Part shown: positions 49,736 to 59,525 of the stretch, one piece after another
Numbering within the stretch: the first letter of the stretch is position 1
Layout: every line of letters starts with the position of its first letter
NCBI GenBank assembly: GCA_018261735.1
Contig: JAGTRM010000001.1
Coordinates: 186,001-250,000, forward strand
Direction: 5' to 3'
DNA length: 64,000 nt
Origin: Pseudomonadota bacterium
GTDB taxonomy: Bacteria; Pseudomonadota; Gammaproteobacteria; Burkholderiales; Chitinibacteraceae
Program-made: the position numbers and the translations under genes
The notes under the pieces: model-generated
Told to the model about the DNA's origin: nothing
What the model saw: only the letters and a program-made list of their open reading frames with translations
Database searches by the model: none

Positions 49736-51472
49736 ATGCCGCAACTCGATTTCAAGCAGCACCTGACCGAACTCCTCGCAGAGGCCCTGAAAGCCGTCGC
49801 GCCCGATGCCACCGATACCGCTTTCGTGGTCGAACGCCCCAAAGATGCCCGCCACGGCGATTACGCCACCAACCTGTCCATGCAGCTGGCGCGGCCGCTG
49901 CGCCAGAATCCGCGCGCGCTGGCGGAAAAAATCATCAAGGAACTGCCGCTGTCGGCCTGGGTGGAAAACGCCGAGATCGCCGGCGCCGGCTTCATCAACT
50001 TCACCCTGTCGCACGCGGCGCGCCAGCGCATCGTCGGCGACGTGCTCGCAGCCGGGGCCAAGTTCGGCCAGACCAACTACGGCGCGGGCAGCAAGGTGCA
50101 AGTCGAATTCGTTTCTGCCAACCCGACCGGCCCCCTGCACGTGGGCCACGGCCGCGGCGCGGCCTACGGCGCCAGCCTTTCCACGCTGCTGGATTTTGCC
50201 GGCTTCAAGGTGCAGCGCGAATACTATGTGAACGATGCCGGGCGGCAGATGGATATCCTCGCCATCTCGACCTGGCTGCGCTACCTCGACCTGCACAAGG
50301 TCAGCGTGCCGTTCCCGCCCAATGGCTACCAGGGCGAGTACGTGCGCGAAATGGCGATCCAGATCCAGGCACTGCATGGCGATGTCTACGTGCGCGCCGC
50401 TGCCGACATTATCAAGAACGCGCCGAATGTCGACGAGGACAAGGAAGCGCATCTCGATGCATTGATTGCCAACGCCAAGGACCTGCTCGGCGATGCCTGG
50501 CACTACATCCACCACTACGCGCTGACCGAGCAGCTCAACGACGGCCGCGCCGACCTGACCGAATTCGGCGTGATCTTCGATTGCTGGTTCTCGGAAAAAT
50601 CGCTGTTCGAAACCGGCCTCGTCGCCCGCATCGTTGAAAAACTCGAAGCCGCTGGCCACATCTACGTGCAGGACGGCGCCAAGTGGTTCCGCTCGACCAC
50701 CTTCGGCGATGAAAAAGATCGCGTGGTCCAGCGCGACAACGGCCTCTACACCTATTTCGCTTCCGATATCGCCTACCACCTGAACAAGTTTGAGCGCGGC
50801 TTCGACAAGGTGATCAACATCTGGGGCGCCGACCACCACGGCTATATCGCCCGCGTAAAGGGTGCGCTCGCCGCACTGGGACTCGATCCGGCCAAGCTCG
50901 ATATCGCGCTGGTGCAGTTCGCCAACCTGATCCGCAACGGCCAGCAAGTGGCGATGTCGACGCGTTCCGGCTCCTTCGTGACCCTGCGCGAGCTGCGTCA
51001 CGAAGTTGGCAACGATGCGGCGCGCCTGTTCTACGTATTGCGCAAGTCCGACCAGCATCTGGATTTCGATCTGGATCTGGCCAAATCGCAAAGCAACGAC
51101 AATCCGGTGTACTACATCCAGTACGCCCATGCCCGCATCTGCCGCGTGCTGGAAGAATGGGCCGGCTGCCAGAGCGATCTGCCCGGCGCACGCGTCGATC
51201 TGCTGACTTCCGAGCACGAGGCCGCGCTGCTGCGCCGCCTGGCCGATTTCCCCGCCACGATCAACGCCGCAGCGGCCGAATACGCGCCGCACAGCGTGGC
51301 GTTCTACCTGAAAGACCTCGCTGCGGATTTCCACAGCTACTATAACGTTAGCCGCTTCCTCAGCGACGATCAGGAAATGACTTACGCCCGCCTCGCGCTG
51401 ATTTCGGCAGTGAAGCAAACCCTGGCCAATGGTCTCGCCATTCTGGGCGTTTCCGCACCGGAGAAAATGTAA
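49736..51472 (+). CDS. argS: Arginyl-tRNA synthetase
   Basis: A class I aminoacyl-tRNA synthetase that charges tRNA-Arg. It has 578 residues. The N-terminal Add-1 domain is followed by SANPTGPLHVGHGRGA with the HIGH-type motif HVGH, then YYVNDAGRQMD, IWGADHHGYI and the relaxed KMSK-like AMSTRSG. The C-terminal DALR anticodon-binding domain (YYNVSRFLSD...LANGLAILGV) is complete. First gene of the argS–SPOR–dsbA block. Confidence 0.97.
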   Translation: MPQLDFKQHLTELLAEALKAVAPDATDTAFVVERPKDARHGDYATNLSMQLARPLRQNPRALAEKIIKELPLSAWVENAEIAGAGFINFTLSHAARQRIVGDVLAAGAKFGQTNYGAGSKVQVEFVSANPTGPLHVGHGRGAAYGASLSTLLDFAGFKVQREYYVNDAGRQMDILAISTWLRYLDLHKVSVPFPPNGYQGEYVREMAIQIQALHGDVYVRAAADIIKNAPNVDEDKEAHLDALIANAKDLLGDAWHYIHHYALTEQLNDGRADLTEFGVIFDCWFSEKSLFETGLVARIVEKLEAAGHIYVQDGAKWFRSTTFGDEKDRVVQRDNGLYTYFASDIAYHLNKFERGFDKVINIWGADHHGYIARVKGALAALGLDPAKLDIALVQFANLIRNGQQVAMSTRSGSFVTLRELRHEVGNDAARLFYVLRKSDQHLDFDLDLAKSQSNDNPVYYIQYAHARICRVLEEWAGCQSDLPGARVDLLTSEHEAALLRRLADFPATINAAAAEYAPHSVAFYLKDLAADFHSYYNVSRFLSDDQEMTYARLALISAVKQTLANGLAILGVSAPEKM

Positions 51473-51475
51473 ACC

Positions 51476-52132
51476 ATGGCACGAGACACGAAAAAGCCGC
51501 GTTCCAGCGGCGGGGGCAACAACAAGGGCGGCTCGTTGCTCACCGGCCTGCTGCTGGGGCTGATTGTCGGCATCGCCGCTGCGGTGGGCGTGGCTTTTTA
51601 TATCAATCGCGGCGCCAGCCCGTTCGGCGGCAAGACAGTCCCCGATACTGCCATCGCACCGGTGCCGGCGCAGCCGCCAGCCAGTACCGCGCCAGAAGTC
51701 TTGCGCCCGACCACCAGCAAGGATGAGGTGGCCGCCCCCACCATCGCCTCCGACACGGCCAGCGCGCCACAGGCACGCCGCGCCAGTGGCGCCGACCGCT
51801 TTGATTTCTACACCATGCTGCCGGGCCAGTCCGACAAGGGCGGCAAGGAAGCTCGGCCGGTCGAGAACAAAAAACCGGAAGCCAGCAGCCCGGCCGTCAA
51901 GAAAGCCTGGCTGCAAGCCGGCGCTTTCCAGAACGAGCAGGATGCCGACAATCTCAAGGCCAAGCTGGCGCTGATCGGCATCGAAGCGCGCATCCAGACC
52001 CAGGAAATCCCCGGCAAGGGGCTCTGGCACCGTGTTCGCGTGGGGCCCTTCAACCAGGCGGCCGATATCGAAAAGGCACGCGCGCAGTTGCATGGGAACG
52101 GAATTGAAAGTACCGTGGTCAAAAGCGACTGA
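51476..52132 (+). CDS. SPOR-domain, FtsN-like division protein
   Basis: A 218-residue bitopic protein. It has a basic cytoplasmic N-terminus, a span at about 21–43 (LLTGLLLGLIVGIAAAVGVA), a Pro/Ala-rich linker and the short motif FDFYTMLPG (around 110), which is common in betaproteobacterial FtsN-like proteins. A C-terminal SPOR domain (AWLQAGAFQNEQDADNLKAK ... GPFNQAADIEKARAQL) binds denuded septal glycan. It starts three bases after argS. FtsN function is likely but not proven. Confidence 0.88.
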   Translation: MARDTKKPRSSGGGNNKGGSLLTGLLLGLIVGIAAAVGVAFYINRGASPFGGKTVPDTAIAPVPAQPPASTAPEVLRPTTSKDEVAAPTIASDTASAPQARRASGADRFDFYTMLPGQSDKGGKEARPVENKKPEASSPAVKKAWLQAGAFQNEQDADNLKAKLALIGIEARIQTQEIPGKGLWHRVRVGPFNQAADIEKARAQLHGNGIESTVVKSD

Positions 52133-52154
52133 TTCTCACAACGGAGTGCGGTAA

Positions 52155-52802
52155 ATGTTGAAAAGCTGGTTGAAACATATCGTCCTGGTAGCCGGCTTGC
52201 TGGCGGCAGGCGCGGCACAGGCGGCGTTGAAGGAAGGCAAGGAATACACCCGTATGGCCACGCCGCGCGCGGTCGAGGTGCCCGGCAAACTGGAAGTGAT
52301 CGAATTCTTCTGGTACGGCTGCCCGCATTGCTACACCATCGAGCCATTTGTGGATGCCTGGGCCAAGAAATTGCCCGCCGATGTGAATTTCCGCCGCATC
52401 CACGTGATGTGGCCGGGACGCCCCGATATCGAAGCCCACGCCAAGCTTTTTGTGGCGCTGCAAGCCATGGGCCAGGACGCCAAATACCAGCGCGCCGTGA
52501 TGGATGCCGTGCAGCGCGACCGGGTCGAACTGCGCAAGGAAGGCCCGCTGAATGACTGGCTGAAGAAACAGGGCATCGATCAGGCCAAGTTCAAGACCGG
52601 ATACAGCGGCTTTTCCAGCGGCGTGGCGCTGAAGCGGCTGGAACAACTCACCAAGGATTACGCCGTGGACGGCGTGCCGCAATTCATCGTCAACGGCAAG
52701 TACGTAACCTCGCCCGCGATGCTGGGCAAGGAAGACGGCACCATCACCCAGGCCGTGGACGAACTGCTGGCGCAGGAACGCAAACTGCTCAAGAAGAAAT
52801 AA
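52155..52802 (+). CDS. dsbA: Thiol:disulfide oxidoreductase DsbA
   Basis: A periplasmic oxidant that introduces disulfides into exported proteins. It is a 215-residue precursor with a signal peptide (cleavage near AAQA–ALKEG). The thioredoxin-fold active site Cys56-Pro-His-Cys59 lies in FFWYGCPHCY, and the cis-Pro loop is GVPQFIVNGKY. It sits 22 bases after the SPOR gene with GGAG upstream and ends the operon at a strong terminator. Confidence 0.96.
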   Translation: MLKSWLKHIVLVAGLLAAGAAQAALKEGKEYTRMATPRAVEVPGKLEVIEFFWYGCPHCYTIEPFVDAWAKKLPADVNFRRIHVMWPGRPDIEAHAKLFVALQAMGQDAKYQRAVMDAVQRDRVELRKEGPLNDWLKKQGIDQAKFKTGYSGFSSGVALKRLEQLTKDYAVDGVPQFIVNGKYVTSPAMLGKEDGTITQAVDELLAQERKLLKKK

Positions 52803-52824
52803 GCGTCATCTTCGCTTCAAGCCA

Positions 52825-52862
52825 AACAGGGCATCCTTCCTCGCGGACGGATGCCCTGTTTG
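52825..52862. terminator. Terminator between dsbA and the convergent receptor gene
   Basis: A 13-bp perfect stem (AAACAGGGCATCC / GGATGCCCTGTTT) with a 12-base loop, followed by GTTTGT. Positioned 22 bases after dsbA and 20 bases from the end of the convergent gene. Confidence 0.9.
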
Positions 52863-52882
52863 TTTGTGGCCGTCCCAGCGGG

Positions 52883-55000
52883 CTATTTCATCGACTGGAT
52901 CGCCTGGAACAGCGCTTTCTGCTGCGGCGTTGAAACAAACTTGTCGTACACCGGGCGCATGGCACGCTGGAAAGAGATCTTGTCGACATCCGTCACGAAG
53001 ACGGTACCCGCTGCAATGGCGTTCTTGCGCGCCAGATCATCGCGCTCGCGCATGAATCCGCGCAGGAGCGGAACCGATTTTTGTGCCGCGTCGAGGATCA
53101 GTTGCTGGTCTTCCCGGGCAAGGGTATCCCAACGCTGTTTCGAGAACAGCAGCAATTCCGGCACCACGGCATGGTCGGTGTGGCAGAAATACTTGAAGAC
53201 TTCGTGGTGCTTGTAGTTGTCGAAAACCAGGATGCTGTTCTCGGCACAGTCGATCAGGCCGGTACGGGCTGCGATGGTGACCTGGTCCTGCGGCAGCGGC
53301 GTCGCATTGGCACCCATGGCATGGGCAATGGCCGTCCACAGATCCGACTGGATCACGCGCAGCTTCATGCCGCGCATATCGCTGATCGATCGGATCGGCT
53401 TGTGGCTGTAGATTGAACGCACTCCGCCGTCATAGATCGTCAAGCCCACATAGCCCGCCTGCGCGCAAGAAGCCAAGATTTCCTTGCCAGGCGCACCATC
53501 CATCGCGGCGCGCATATGCTCGACCGAATTGAACAGGTAGGGCAGGGTCGGGATGAGCGCGGCCGGGCAATCCTTGGCCAGGATCGCCGCGTTGCCGCGT
53601 CCCATGTCGAGCGATCCGGCGCGGATCTGCGCCAGGATTTCCTGCTCTGCGCCAAAGGCGCCGCCGGAGAATATCTTGAGCGTGATGCGGCCCTGGCTGC
53701 GCGCGCTGATCATCTCGGCCATGGCGCGCACGGTACGTACCGCCGGATGGTCATCGGCATTGGCAAAGGCCGCACGCAGCACGATTTTTTGCGGTCCGGA
53801 TTCGACCTTGTAGGCCGAGAGGATTTGCGCCATTTCGCGCCCGACCTGCGTCATGCGCCCCATGCCGGCAGCCGATGCCTTGGCCGAGGCAGCATTCTGT
53901 TCGCTGATCTGGGCAATCTGTTCAATGTTATGGGCAATCGCGGAACTGGCGGTTTCCTGCTCGCGCATGGCACTGGAAATATCGGTCACCACATTGGCTG
54001 CGGCATCCGTCCCGGTTCTGATCTGCTCGATCGATTCGCCGGCCTGCCGGGCATTGACCACGCCGGCATCGACCGCTTTTTCGGTGTGGCCCATGCTGTC
54101 TACCGCCTGTTTGGCGCTTTCCTGCATGCGATTGAGCAGCGTGCTGATTTCCAGGGTGGATTGCGTGGTGCGCTCGGCCAGCTTGCGCACCTCATCGGCC
54201 ACCACCGCAAAGCCCCGACCCTGCTCACCGGCGCGGGCCGCCTCGATTGCCGCATTCAGTGCCAGCAGGTTGGTCTGATCGGCAATATCGCGGATCATGT
54301 TGGCGACCGAGGAAATGCTGTCGCAATCGGTGCGCAAGGCCTTGATCCGCACCGCAGCTTCGCGCACGGTCTGCGCAATTTGCTGAATGCCGCTCACGGT
54401 GCCGAGAATCACCCCGGCGCTGTGCCCGGCGGTATCGCGCGATTGCTGGGTGTATTGGCTGGCGTCCTGCGCCTGCTCGGCCACCACGGAAATACTGACC
54501 GTCATTTCCTCGACCGCGGAAGCCATATTGGCGGAAGCATCGCTTTGCACTTGCGAATTTCGCGCAATCTTGCGCGATGCGTGATCGACTTCCTCGGTCA
54601 CATCCAGCAGGTTGGCAACGGATTGCTGCACCTCGGCAAAACTGCCGCGCAAGCGCGTCAACAGCCGGTTGTACGCCTGGAGGGCTCGGCCGATTTCGTC
54701 TTCCGAATCGACCACAACGGTCGCGGTGAAATCCAGCTTGTCCGCCGCCAGGGCCATGGCGGCTTCCATCTGCCGCAGCGGTTTGACGATGGAGCGCAGC
54801 ACCCAAAATCCCAGCGCCCCCAGCAAGGACCAGCTCAAGAGCAGCGCCACGATCAGGGCCGTGCGTGCCCCGGCGGCCGACTGACTGGCGACGGTTTCGC
54901 TTTCTGTGGCACCCAAACCATAGATGGCGACGATAAAAAGAACGCCGCACATCACGAGTGCTGCGCAAATCAGCAAAAGAATCCTGCGGGAAATGGTCAC
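52883..55000 (-). CDS. Methyl-accepting chemotaxis transducer fused to a C-terminal DctP domain
   Basis: From the GTG at 55000 (GGGAG seven bases upstream; ATG 55039 is an alternative) the product is about 705 residues. Two spans at ~5–27 and ~47–68 are joined by only ~19 periplasmic residues, so there is no normal ligand domain. HAMP and a full MCP signalling domain follow, with hairpin tip [20 protein letters not shown] and [16 protein letters not shown]. From ~402 to the end comes a complete TRAP-type binding protein ([74 protein letters not shown]). No signal peptide or span separates the two, so the DctP domain should be cytoplasmic. No dctQ/dctM genes are nearby. Confidence 0.92.
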   Translation of the reverse strand: MTISRRILLLICAALVMCGVLFIVAIYGLGATESETVASQSAAGARTALIVALLLSWSLLGALGFWVLRSIVKPLRQMEAAMALAADKLDFTATVVVDSEDEIGRALQAYNRLLTRLRGSFAEVQQSVANLLDVTEEVDHASRKIARNSQVQSDASANMASAVEEMTVSISVVAEQAQDASQYTQQSRDTAGHSAGVILGTVSGIQQIAQTVREAAVRIKALRTDCDSISSVANMIRDIADQTNLLALNAAIEAARAGEQGRGFAVVADEVRKLAERTTQSTLEISTLLNRMQESAKQAVDSMGHTEKAVDAGVVNARQAGESIEQIRTGTDAAANVVTDISSAMREQETASSAIAHNIEQIAQISEQNAASAKASAAGMGRMTQVGREMAQILSAYKVESGPQKIVLRAAFANADDHPAVRTVRAMAEMISARSQGRITLKIFSGGAFGAEQEILAQIRAGSLDMGRGNAAILAKDCPAALIPTLPYLFNSVEHMRAAMDGAPGKEILASCAQAGYVGLTIYDGGVRSIYSHKPIRSISDMRGMKLRVIQSDLWTAIAHAMGANATPLPQDQVTIAARTGLIDCAENSILVFDNYKHHEVFKYFCHTDHAVVPELLLFSKQRWDTLAREDQQLILDAAQKSVPLLRGFMRERDDLARKNAIAAGTVFVTDVDKISFQRAMRPVYDKFVSTPQQKALFQAIQSMK

Positions 55001-55177
55001 CCTGCTACTCCCATGTTGATGGATGGAAACCGCATCCATGTCGATTGACCTTGCAGCATCAGACCGGTCTCTGCGCGGGCATCTTAGCAGTGCGATCCAC
55101 GAGTCAAACATGGCAGCGTTGCCTGCTTTTCCGCCTCTTTTCGGGCAATCAGTTGTGCATTTCCACAATGGCAAATC

Positions 55178-55234
55178 CTGGCGCTGACAACAGAAAGCCC
55201 CTCCAGTGGAGGGGCTTTCTGTTGTCAGCGCCAG
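55178..55234 (-). terminator. 27-bp perfect palindromic terminator
   Basis: Arms 55178–55204 and 55208–55234 are perfectly complementary over 27 bases with a 3-base loop (AGT). It ends nine bases from the stop of the peptide/oligosaccharide-binding protein gene. The inner GCCCCTCC/GGAGGGGC with neighbouring AGAAA/TTTCT is terminator-like, though the pure T-run is short. It is unusually long and perfect for a simple terminator. Confidence 0.75.
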
Positions 55235-55242
55235 TACCAGCG

Positions 55243-57171
55243 TTATTTGTTATAGAACCATTGCTGTACCAAGGCAGGGCCGGGCATGGCGTAGGTCCAG
55301 GAATTCGGCATCTTGTCGAACACGTTGACCAGCTTGTTGCTCCGGACCCCGACACTGGGAGGCGGCGTCACCGTTCCGAGAACTTCAAGCTCATCAGCGG
55401 CAATCGCCAGGATTTGCTTGAAGAGCGCATCAGCTTCCGTATCCGTCTTGGCATCTTTCCAGTCGTCAAACAACTTCAGCCGCTTTTTCATGCTGGCAGG
55501 TGGTTCTTCACCCGCCTTGCCGGCGGTTTCGTACCATTTGGCCCACAGGAGGCTCTGGCGCGATTCGACCGGATGCACCGCAAGGAATGTCCGTGGATTC
55601 TGGGTCGGATCAAGGCCGCCTGAGGCAACATCAACACTGATGTCATACTCGTTGTTGTTGCCGCGATCGTAATACAGCGAGCGCTCCGAGGACTGGATCA
55701 CCAGATCGATGCCTGCCTTGGCCCATTGCTTGCGGATGATTTCGAGCGTTTCGATCTGATAGGTCAGCGCCAGACTGACGATCGCGTTGACTGTGATCTT
55801 GCCGCTACCATCCGGATACAGGCGCATCCCCTGACTGTCGCGCTTGGCCAGCCCCATCTTGTCGAGCAGTTCGTTGGCTTGCTTCAGATCGTAGTTCGTA
55901 TATTGCTTGGCAAGCTTCTCGTTATAGTACTTGTTCTGCTTGTGCGGCCCGGTCTGCCAAGGCTCGCCCTGGCCAAGAAAAACGATCTCGTTGATTTCCT
56001 TGCGATCCATGGCCAAAGACAAGGCCACGCGAAAATCCTTCTTGCGCAAAAGCTCGCGCAACTTGGCATTCTTGGTCGACTGGTTGAGGAACAATCCTGC
56101 CGGAGAAGCATTGACATCAGGCAGGGAGAGCACCTTGTAACCACCCTTGGCCGCGTTTTCCGCGATAACCGGACGGTTCTGGATACTGGAAATATGGCGT
56201 ACCTGGAAATCCAGCTGGCCATTGATCGCAGCCAGTACGATGGTCTCGATTTCCGATATCACTGAAAACTGGATCTGGTCCAGATACGGCAACTGGTTGC
56301 CTGCGGTATCCACCTGCCAGAAGTAGGGGTTGCGCTTCATGACCACCCTGGTGGCACCCCCGACATAAGGCTCGCTCATCACCCAAGGATCAAGTGTCGG
56401 TTTCTCGGCATTGCCCCAGCGCGTGATCAATTCGACATCGCCGCATTTGGCCCGCATCAGCGCAGCCCAGTCCTGAGCCTTGGCGGCCTTGACCAGTTCG
56501 TCGACCTTCGGATTGTATTTGGGGTGGAACTGCCCGCAGTAATGCTTGGGATACATCACGGGATGCTGCCCGAGCGGGGAGGCCAGGGTATCGACAAAGG
56601 CACGGAACGGGTTGGAGAATTTGAATTTGACCGTATAGTCATCCACTTTCTCGACCGCCATCAATTTGCCGTCGTTGGTGTATTGCGAGGGCGGGGCGGT
56701 GAAGAACTGCTTGTTGCCGAGCACATCGTTGACGGCGAACAGAATGTCATCGGCATTGAACGGCACGCCATCGGACCATTTGATGCCTTTGCGCAGGCGG
56801 AAGGTAAACTCCTTTGCATCCTGCGACAGCGTGTAACTTTCCGCCAGGTTTGGCACGACACCGGAAAAATCGACATTCCAGCGCAACAGTCCGTTCGGGC
56901 CGCCAAAGCGCACAATCGCGTTGGTATCTCCGTTGCCGCGCAATGCGCCACGCAAGACCCCGCCGTATTTCCCGACTTTTTCCACCGGCTTCACGATCTC
57001 GGGTTTTTCCGGAAGACGTTTTTCCAGCGCAGGCAATTTACCTTCCTTGACCAGCCTGGTCAGTTCGGGTGCTTCACTTAACGCAGTGGCTTGCCCTGCA
57101 ACCAGTGCAAAGGCCAATCCCGCGCCCCAGCACACCCTTTCTGCCTTGCTCCGCACATGACGCGACATCAT
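55243..57171 (-). CDS. ABC transporter substrate-binding protein, family 5 (Opp/Dpp type)
   Basis: A 642-residue secreted binding protein. The signal peptide follows [13 protein letters not shown] and ends around GQATA. Family motifs include [36 protein letters not shown] and [14 protein letters not shown]. Homologues of this long subgroup are often tied to oligosaccharide rather than peptide uptake, and here it neighbours a polysaccharide lyase, so an oligosaccharide ligand is inferred. The start ATG at 57171 (or 57168) follows GAGGAGA; the open frame extends upstream without similarity. Confidence 0.9.
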   Translation of the reverse strand: MMSRHVRSKAERVCWGAGLAFALVAGQATALSEAPELTRLVKEGKLPALEKRLPEKPEIVKPVEKVGKYGGVLRGALRGNGDTNAIVRFGGPNGLLRWNVDFSGVVPNLAESYTLSQDAKEFTFRLRKGIKWSDGVPFNADDILFAVNDVLGNKQFFTAPPSQYTNDGKLMAVEKVDDYTVKFKFSNPFRAFVDTLASPLGQHPVMYPKHYCGQFHPKYNPKVDELVKAAKAQDWAALMRAKCGDVELITRWGNAEKPTLDPWVMSEPYVGGATRVVMKRNPYFWQVDTAGNQLPYLDQIQFSVISEIETIVLAAINGQLDFQVRHISSIQNRPVIAENAAKGGYKVLSLPDVNASPAGLFLNQSTKNAKLRELLRKKDFRVALSLAMDRKEINEIVFLGQGEPWQTGPHKQNKYYNEKLAKQYTNYDLKQANELLDKMGLAKRDSQGMRLYPDGSGKITVNAIVSLALTYQIETLEIIRKQWAKAGIDLVIQSSERSLYYDRGNNNEYDISVDVASGGLDPTQNPRTFLAVHPVESRQSLLWAKWYETAGKAGEEPPASMKKRLKLFDDWKDAKTDTEADALFKQILAIAADELEVLGTVTPPPSVGVRSNKLVNVFDKMPNSWTYAMPGPALVQQWFYNK

Positions 57172-57281
57172 CAACGTCTCCTCTGTTTTGAACATCGTTT
57201 TACCAAGCACCCGCGCTGCTCTTCCCCCTGCCGACACCTGCTCGCAACAGATCGTGGACAGGTTCTCAGGCGGCATACTTG

Positions 57282-57323
57282 GCGCCAGAAACAGTATAGT
57301 AAACAAACTGGCGCATATTGCAA
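57282..57323 (-). promoter_or_regulatory. Promoter/operator region of the binding-protein gene
   Basis: On the minus strand TATACT (57293–57298) can be a −10 and TTGCAA (57318–57323) a −35, with a long 19-base spacer. It is framed by the dyad GCGCCAG/CTGGCGC (57282–57288, 57308–57314). It contains the motif GTATAGTAAACAAACT (57294–57309), shared with the lyase gene's leader. The long spacer suggests activator dependence. Between 57172 and 57600 no gene is seen. Confidence 0.5.
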
Positions 57324-57557
57324 TGCTTTTGTAGTCGATCATCAACCGCACTACACCATAGCAGCAGCATGGTCATTTCCGTGAGGGCGAATCCCCTCCG
57401 CAATCAAGCGCGAAAGCGCGCTAGAGGGTGAATATGCGGTGAAAAATGCGCTCTCGCGCAACGCATCAACGCCCATCGCTCCATCCCGGCAAGGCCGCAA
57501 GCCGGCAAGCCAGGACAAATCCTTCCAAAGCGGAAATATGTTGCCCCCGTCCAGATG

Positions 57558-57573
57558 GTATACTAAACAATCT
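57558..57573 (+). promoter_or_regulatory. Second copy of the shared motif, before the lyase gene
   Basis: GTATACTAAACAATCT matches the copy at 57294–57309 at 14 of 16 bases in the same orientation and lies 27 bases before the lyase start codon. It overlaps TGGTATACTA, close to the TGGTATACCA core bound by ExuR/UxuR-type GntR regulators of hexuronate metabolism. TATACT may also be the −10 box. Confidence 0.55.
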
Positions 57574-57600
57574 GCGACATCGAAGCCCGGAGAGATCAAG

Positions 57601-59514
57601 ATGCAAGGTTGCTACCTGGATGATCAGGCACTTTTTCGTGCGATCGAGTTATTGAAAGCGCATGACCCCAAAGAAATCGACCGGGCCATCGACGCCTCAG
57701 ACCATCACGCCCAAAACCTGTTTGCCCCGGTCAACTCCATGGCGGGCGGGCGCTGGACATCACTGGGCAATCCGGTCGACTGGTCCTGCAATCCAACCCG
57801 CGATCCGGAATTCACCTGGCTCATCAACCGCTTTTGGCACCTCAAGGATCTCGGTCTGGCCTGGCTCGCCACAGGCAACCGGGCTTATGCCGATACGTTC
57901 AAATCGCATGTGGATGGCTGGATTGCCCAGAACCCGGTTCCGTGGAATGAATCCTGGGAACAAGCCACTCATTTTCAGCGCCCCGGCCCCTGGCGCTTGC
58001 TGGAAACCGGCTTGCGGGCAGAATCCCTGTTGCTGGGCTGGCAGTTTTTTGCGCAGGAATTCGCATCCGATACCGAATTCACGGCGCGCTTCCACGGCAC
58101 GCTGGCCGACCATGCCGACTGGCTGAGCATGCGGCTGGGCAGTGCCGAGATCAATCACGCCATGATGCACATGCTTGGATTGCTGGCCATTTCAGCCGCC
58201 CTGCCTGAGCATCCCCGCGCCAACTGGTGGCGCCAACTGGCCATGGAACGTTTTTCACTCTGCCTGTACCGGCAGGTTGGACCGGATGGCGTCCATCTCG
58301 AACTGACCCCGGGTTACCACAACGTCGCCATCGAACTCTTCGTCAAACCTTGCCTGATCGGTCGACGCAGTAGCCATCCCATGCCGGAATGGTTCGAAAA
58401 ACGCGTGCTGGAAATGGCGAACTTTACGGCAGCCAGCCTGCGCTCCGACGGCAAGACTTCGGCCATTTCCGACTGGGAGGCCGATCATTGCGGCCGCGTA
58501 GCACTTGCCCAGCTCGGCTTGCTCTCAGGCAACGACACCCTGATCGCGCAGGGCATCTGGTCTCCCGGTCTGCTCTGGCTCTTTGGCCCCGATGCCTGGC
58601 ACAAGGTGATGGCCCTCACCCCGAGCGCCCATCCCCAGACCGAAACGGTGGGTTTTCCGCTCAGTGGCTATTACGTCATGCGCAACGCGAAGAATTCGAT
58701 CCTCTTCGATGCGGCAGAAATGGGCGGGCCTCACGGTCACGCCGACGCACTCAGCTTCGAATGGACTTGCGGACCCCATCCCCTGGTTCTGGATCCCGGC
58801 CGTTACACCTATGAGGAAGGCGACTGGCGACGCTGGTTCAAAGGAACCCGAGCGCACTCCACGGTTGAAATCGACCATGCGGACCAGTCCGTCTATGCCT
58901 CCACCCAGAGCTGGGCTGATCCCACGGCGCACACGCGCACGCTGCGCTGGGCGGTGGAAGAGGATTTCGACTTTTGCGATGCCTGTCACGATGGCTACAT
59001 GCGCTTGCCGCAGGCCGTATCGCACCGGCGCTGGTTCGTTTTTTTGAAAAAGCTCGACGCCATCGTCATCGTTGACTGGCTGGAAGGCCAGGGGATTCAC
59101 CATTTTGCCCAGCGCTTGATGCTGGCGCCGGCGGTTCGGTTTGAGGTGCATCCGGCATCAGGAGCCGGAATCACGGAAGCGGATATTCTGCTCGCGGACA
59201 ACGCAAACCGCTTGGGCATCACCACGCTCGCCGCAGGCAATCTCTCCTCCGGCCCCGTTCTTGAAGCCGAAGCCGCCTGGTTCTCCGAGCGCTACGCCTA
59301 CAAGAACGAGACCCGTGCCCTGAAACATTCAGGCCAGTTCACGGGCAGCTGCACCCTGCTCTGCGTCATCCAGCGCACCGCCCCCGATCAGGCCGCAACG
59401 GCCTTGGCCCCGTCAATCGACCTGGCCCGGAAGCGGGTGGCCATCGACTTTGATCTTGCCGGCGCCACACAGACATTCGTACTGGATGAGCAGCACGCAG
59501 GCTGGCAGCGCTGA
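57601..59514 (+). CDS. Heparinase II/III-family polysaccharide lyase
   Basis: A 637-residue protein with an (α/α) toroid N-terminal domain (FWHLKDLGLAWLATGN, LLETGLRAESLLLGWQFF, SAEINHAMMHMLGLLA) and a β-sandwich heparinase II/III domain. The latter contains GGPHGHADALSFEW with the conserved His pair, GRYTYEEGDWRRWF and RAHSTVEIDHADQS. The family eliminates uronate-containing polysaccharides (heparin, alginate and others). No signal peptide is visible at the ATG at 57601, which follows GGAGAG, so it may act on imported oligosaccharides in the cytoplasm. This fits the linked ABC importer. Confidence 0.88.
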   Translation: MQGCYLDDQALFRAIELLKAHDPKEIDRAIDASDHHAQNLFAPVNSMAGGRWTSLGNPVDWSCNPTRDPEFTWLINRFWHLKDLGLAWLATGNRAYADTFKSHVDGWIAQNPVPWNESWEQATHFQRPGPWRLLETGLRAESLLLGWQFFAQEFASDTEFTARFHGTLADHADWLSMRLGSAEINHAMMHMLGLLAISAALPEHPRANWWRQLAMERFSLCLYRQVGPDGVHLELTPGYHNVAIELFVKPCLIGRRSSHPMPEWFEKRVLEMANFTAASLRSDGKTSAISDWEADHCGRVALAQLGLLSGNDTLIAQGIWSPGLLWLFGPDAWHKVMALTPSAHPQTETVGFPLSGYYVMRNAKNSILFDAAEMGGPHGHADALSFEWTCGPHPLVLDPGRYTYEEGDWRRWFKGTRAHSTVEIDHADQSVYASTQSWADPTAHTRTLRWAVEEDFDFCDACHDGYMRLPQAVSHRRWFVFLKKLDAIVIVDWLEGQGIHHFAQRLMLAPAVRFEVHPASGAGITEADILLADNANRLGITTLAAGNLSSGPVLEAEAAWFSERYAYKNETRALKHSGQFTGSCTLLCVIQRTAPDQAATALAPSIDLARKRVAIDFDLAGATQTFVLDEQHAGWQR

Positions 59515-59525
59515 AGGAGATACCG

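Noticed and set aside
49709..52093. A 794-codon minus-strand frame opposite argS and the SPOR gene
   Set aside because: Composition is that of a reverse-frame shadow, and the plus strand carries complete, motif-rich genes.
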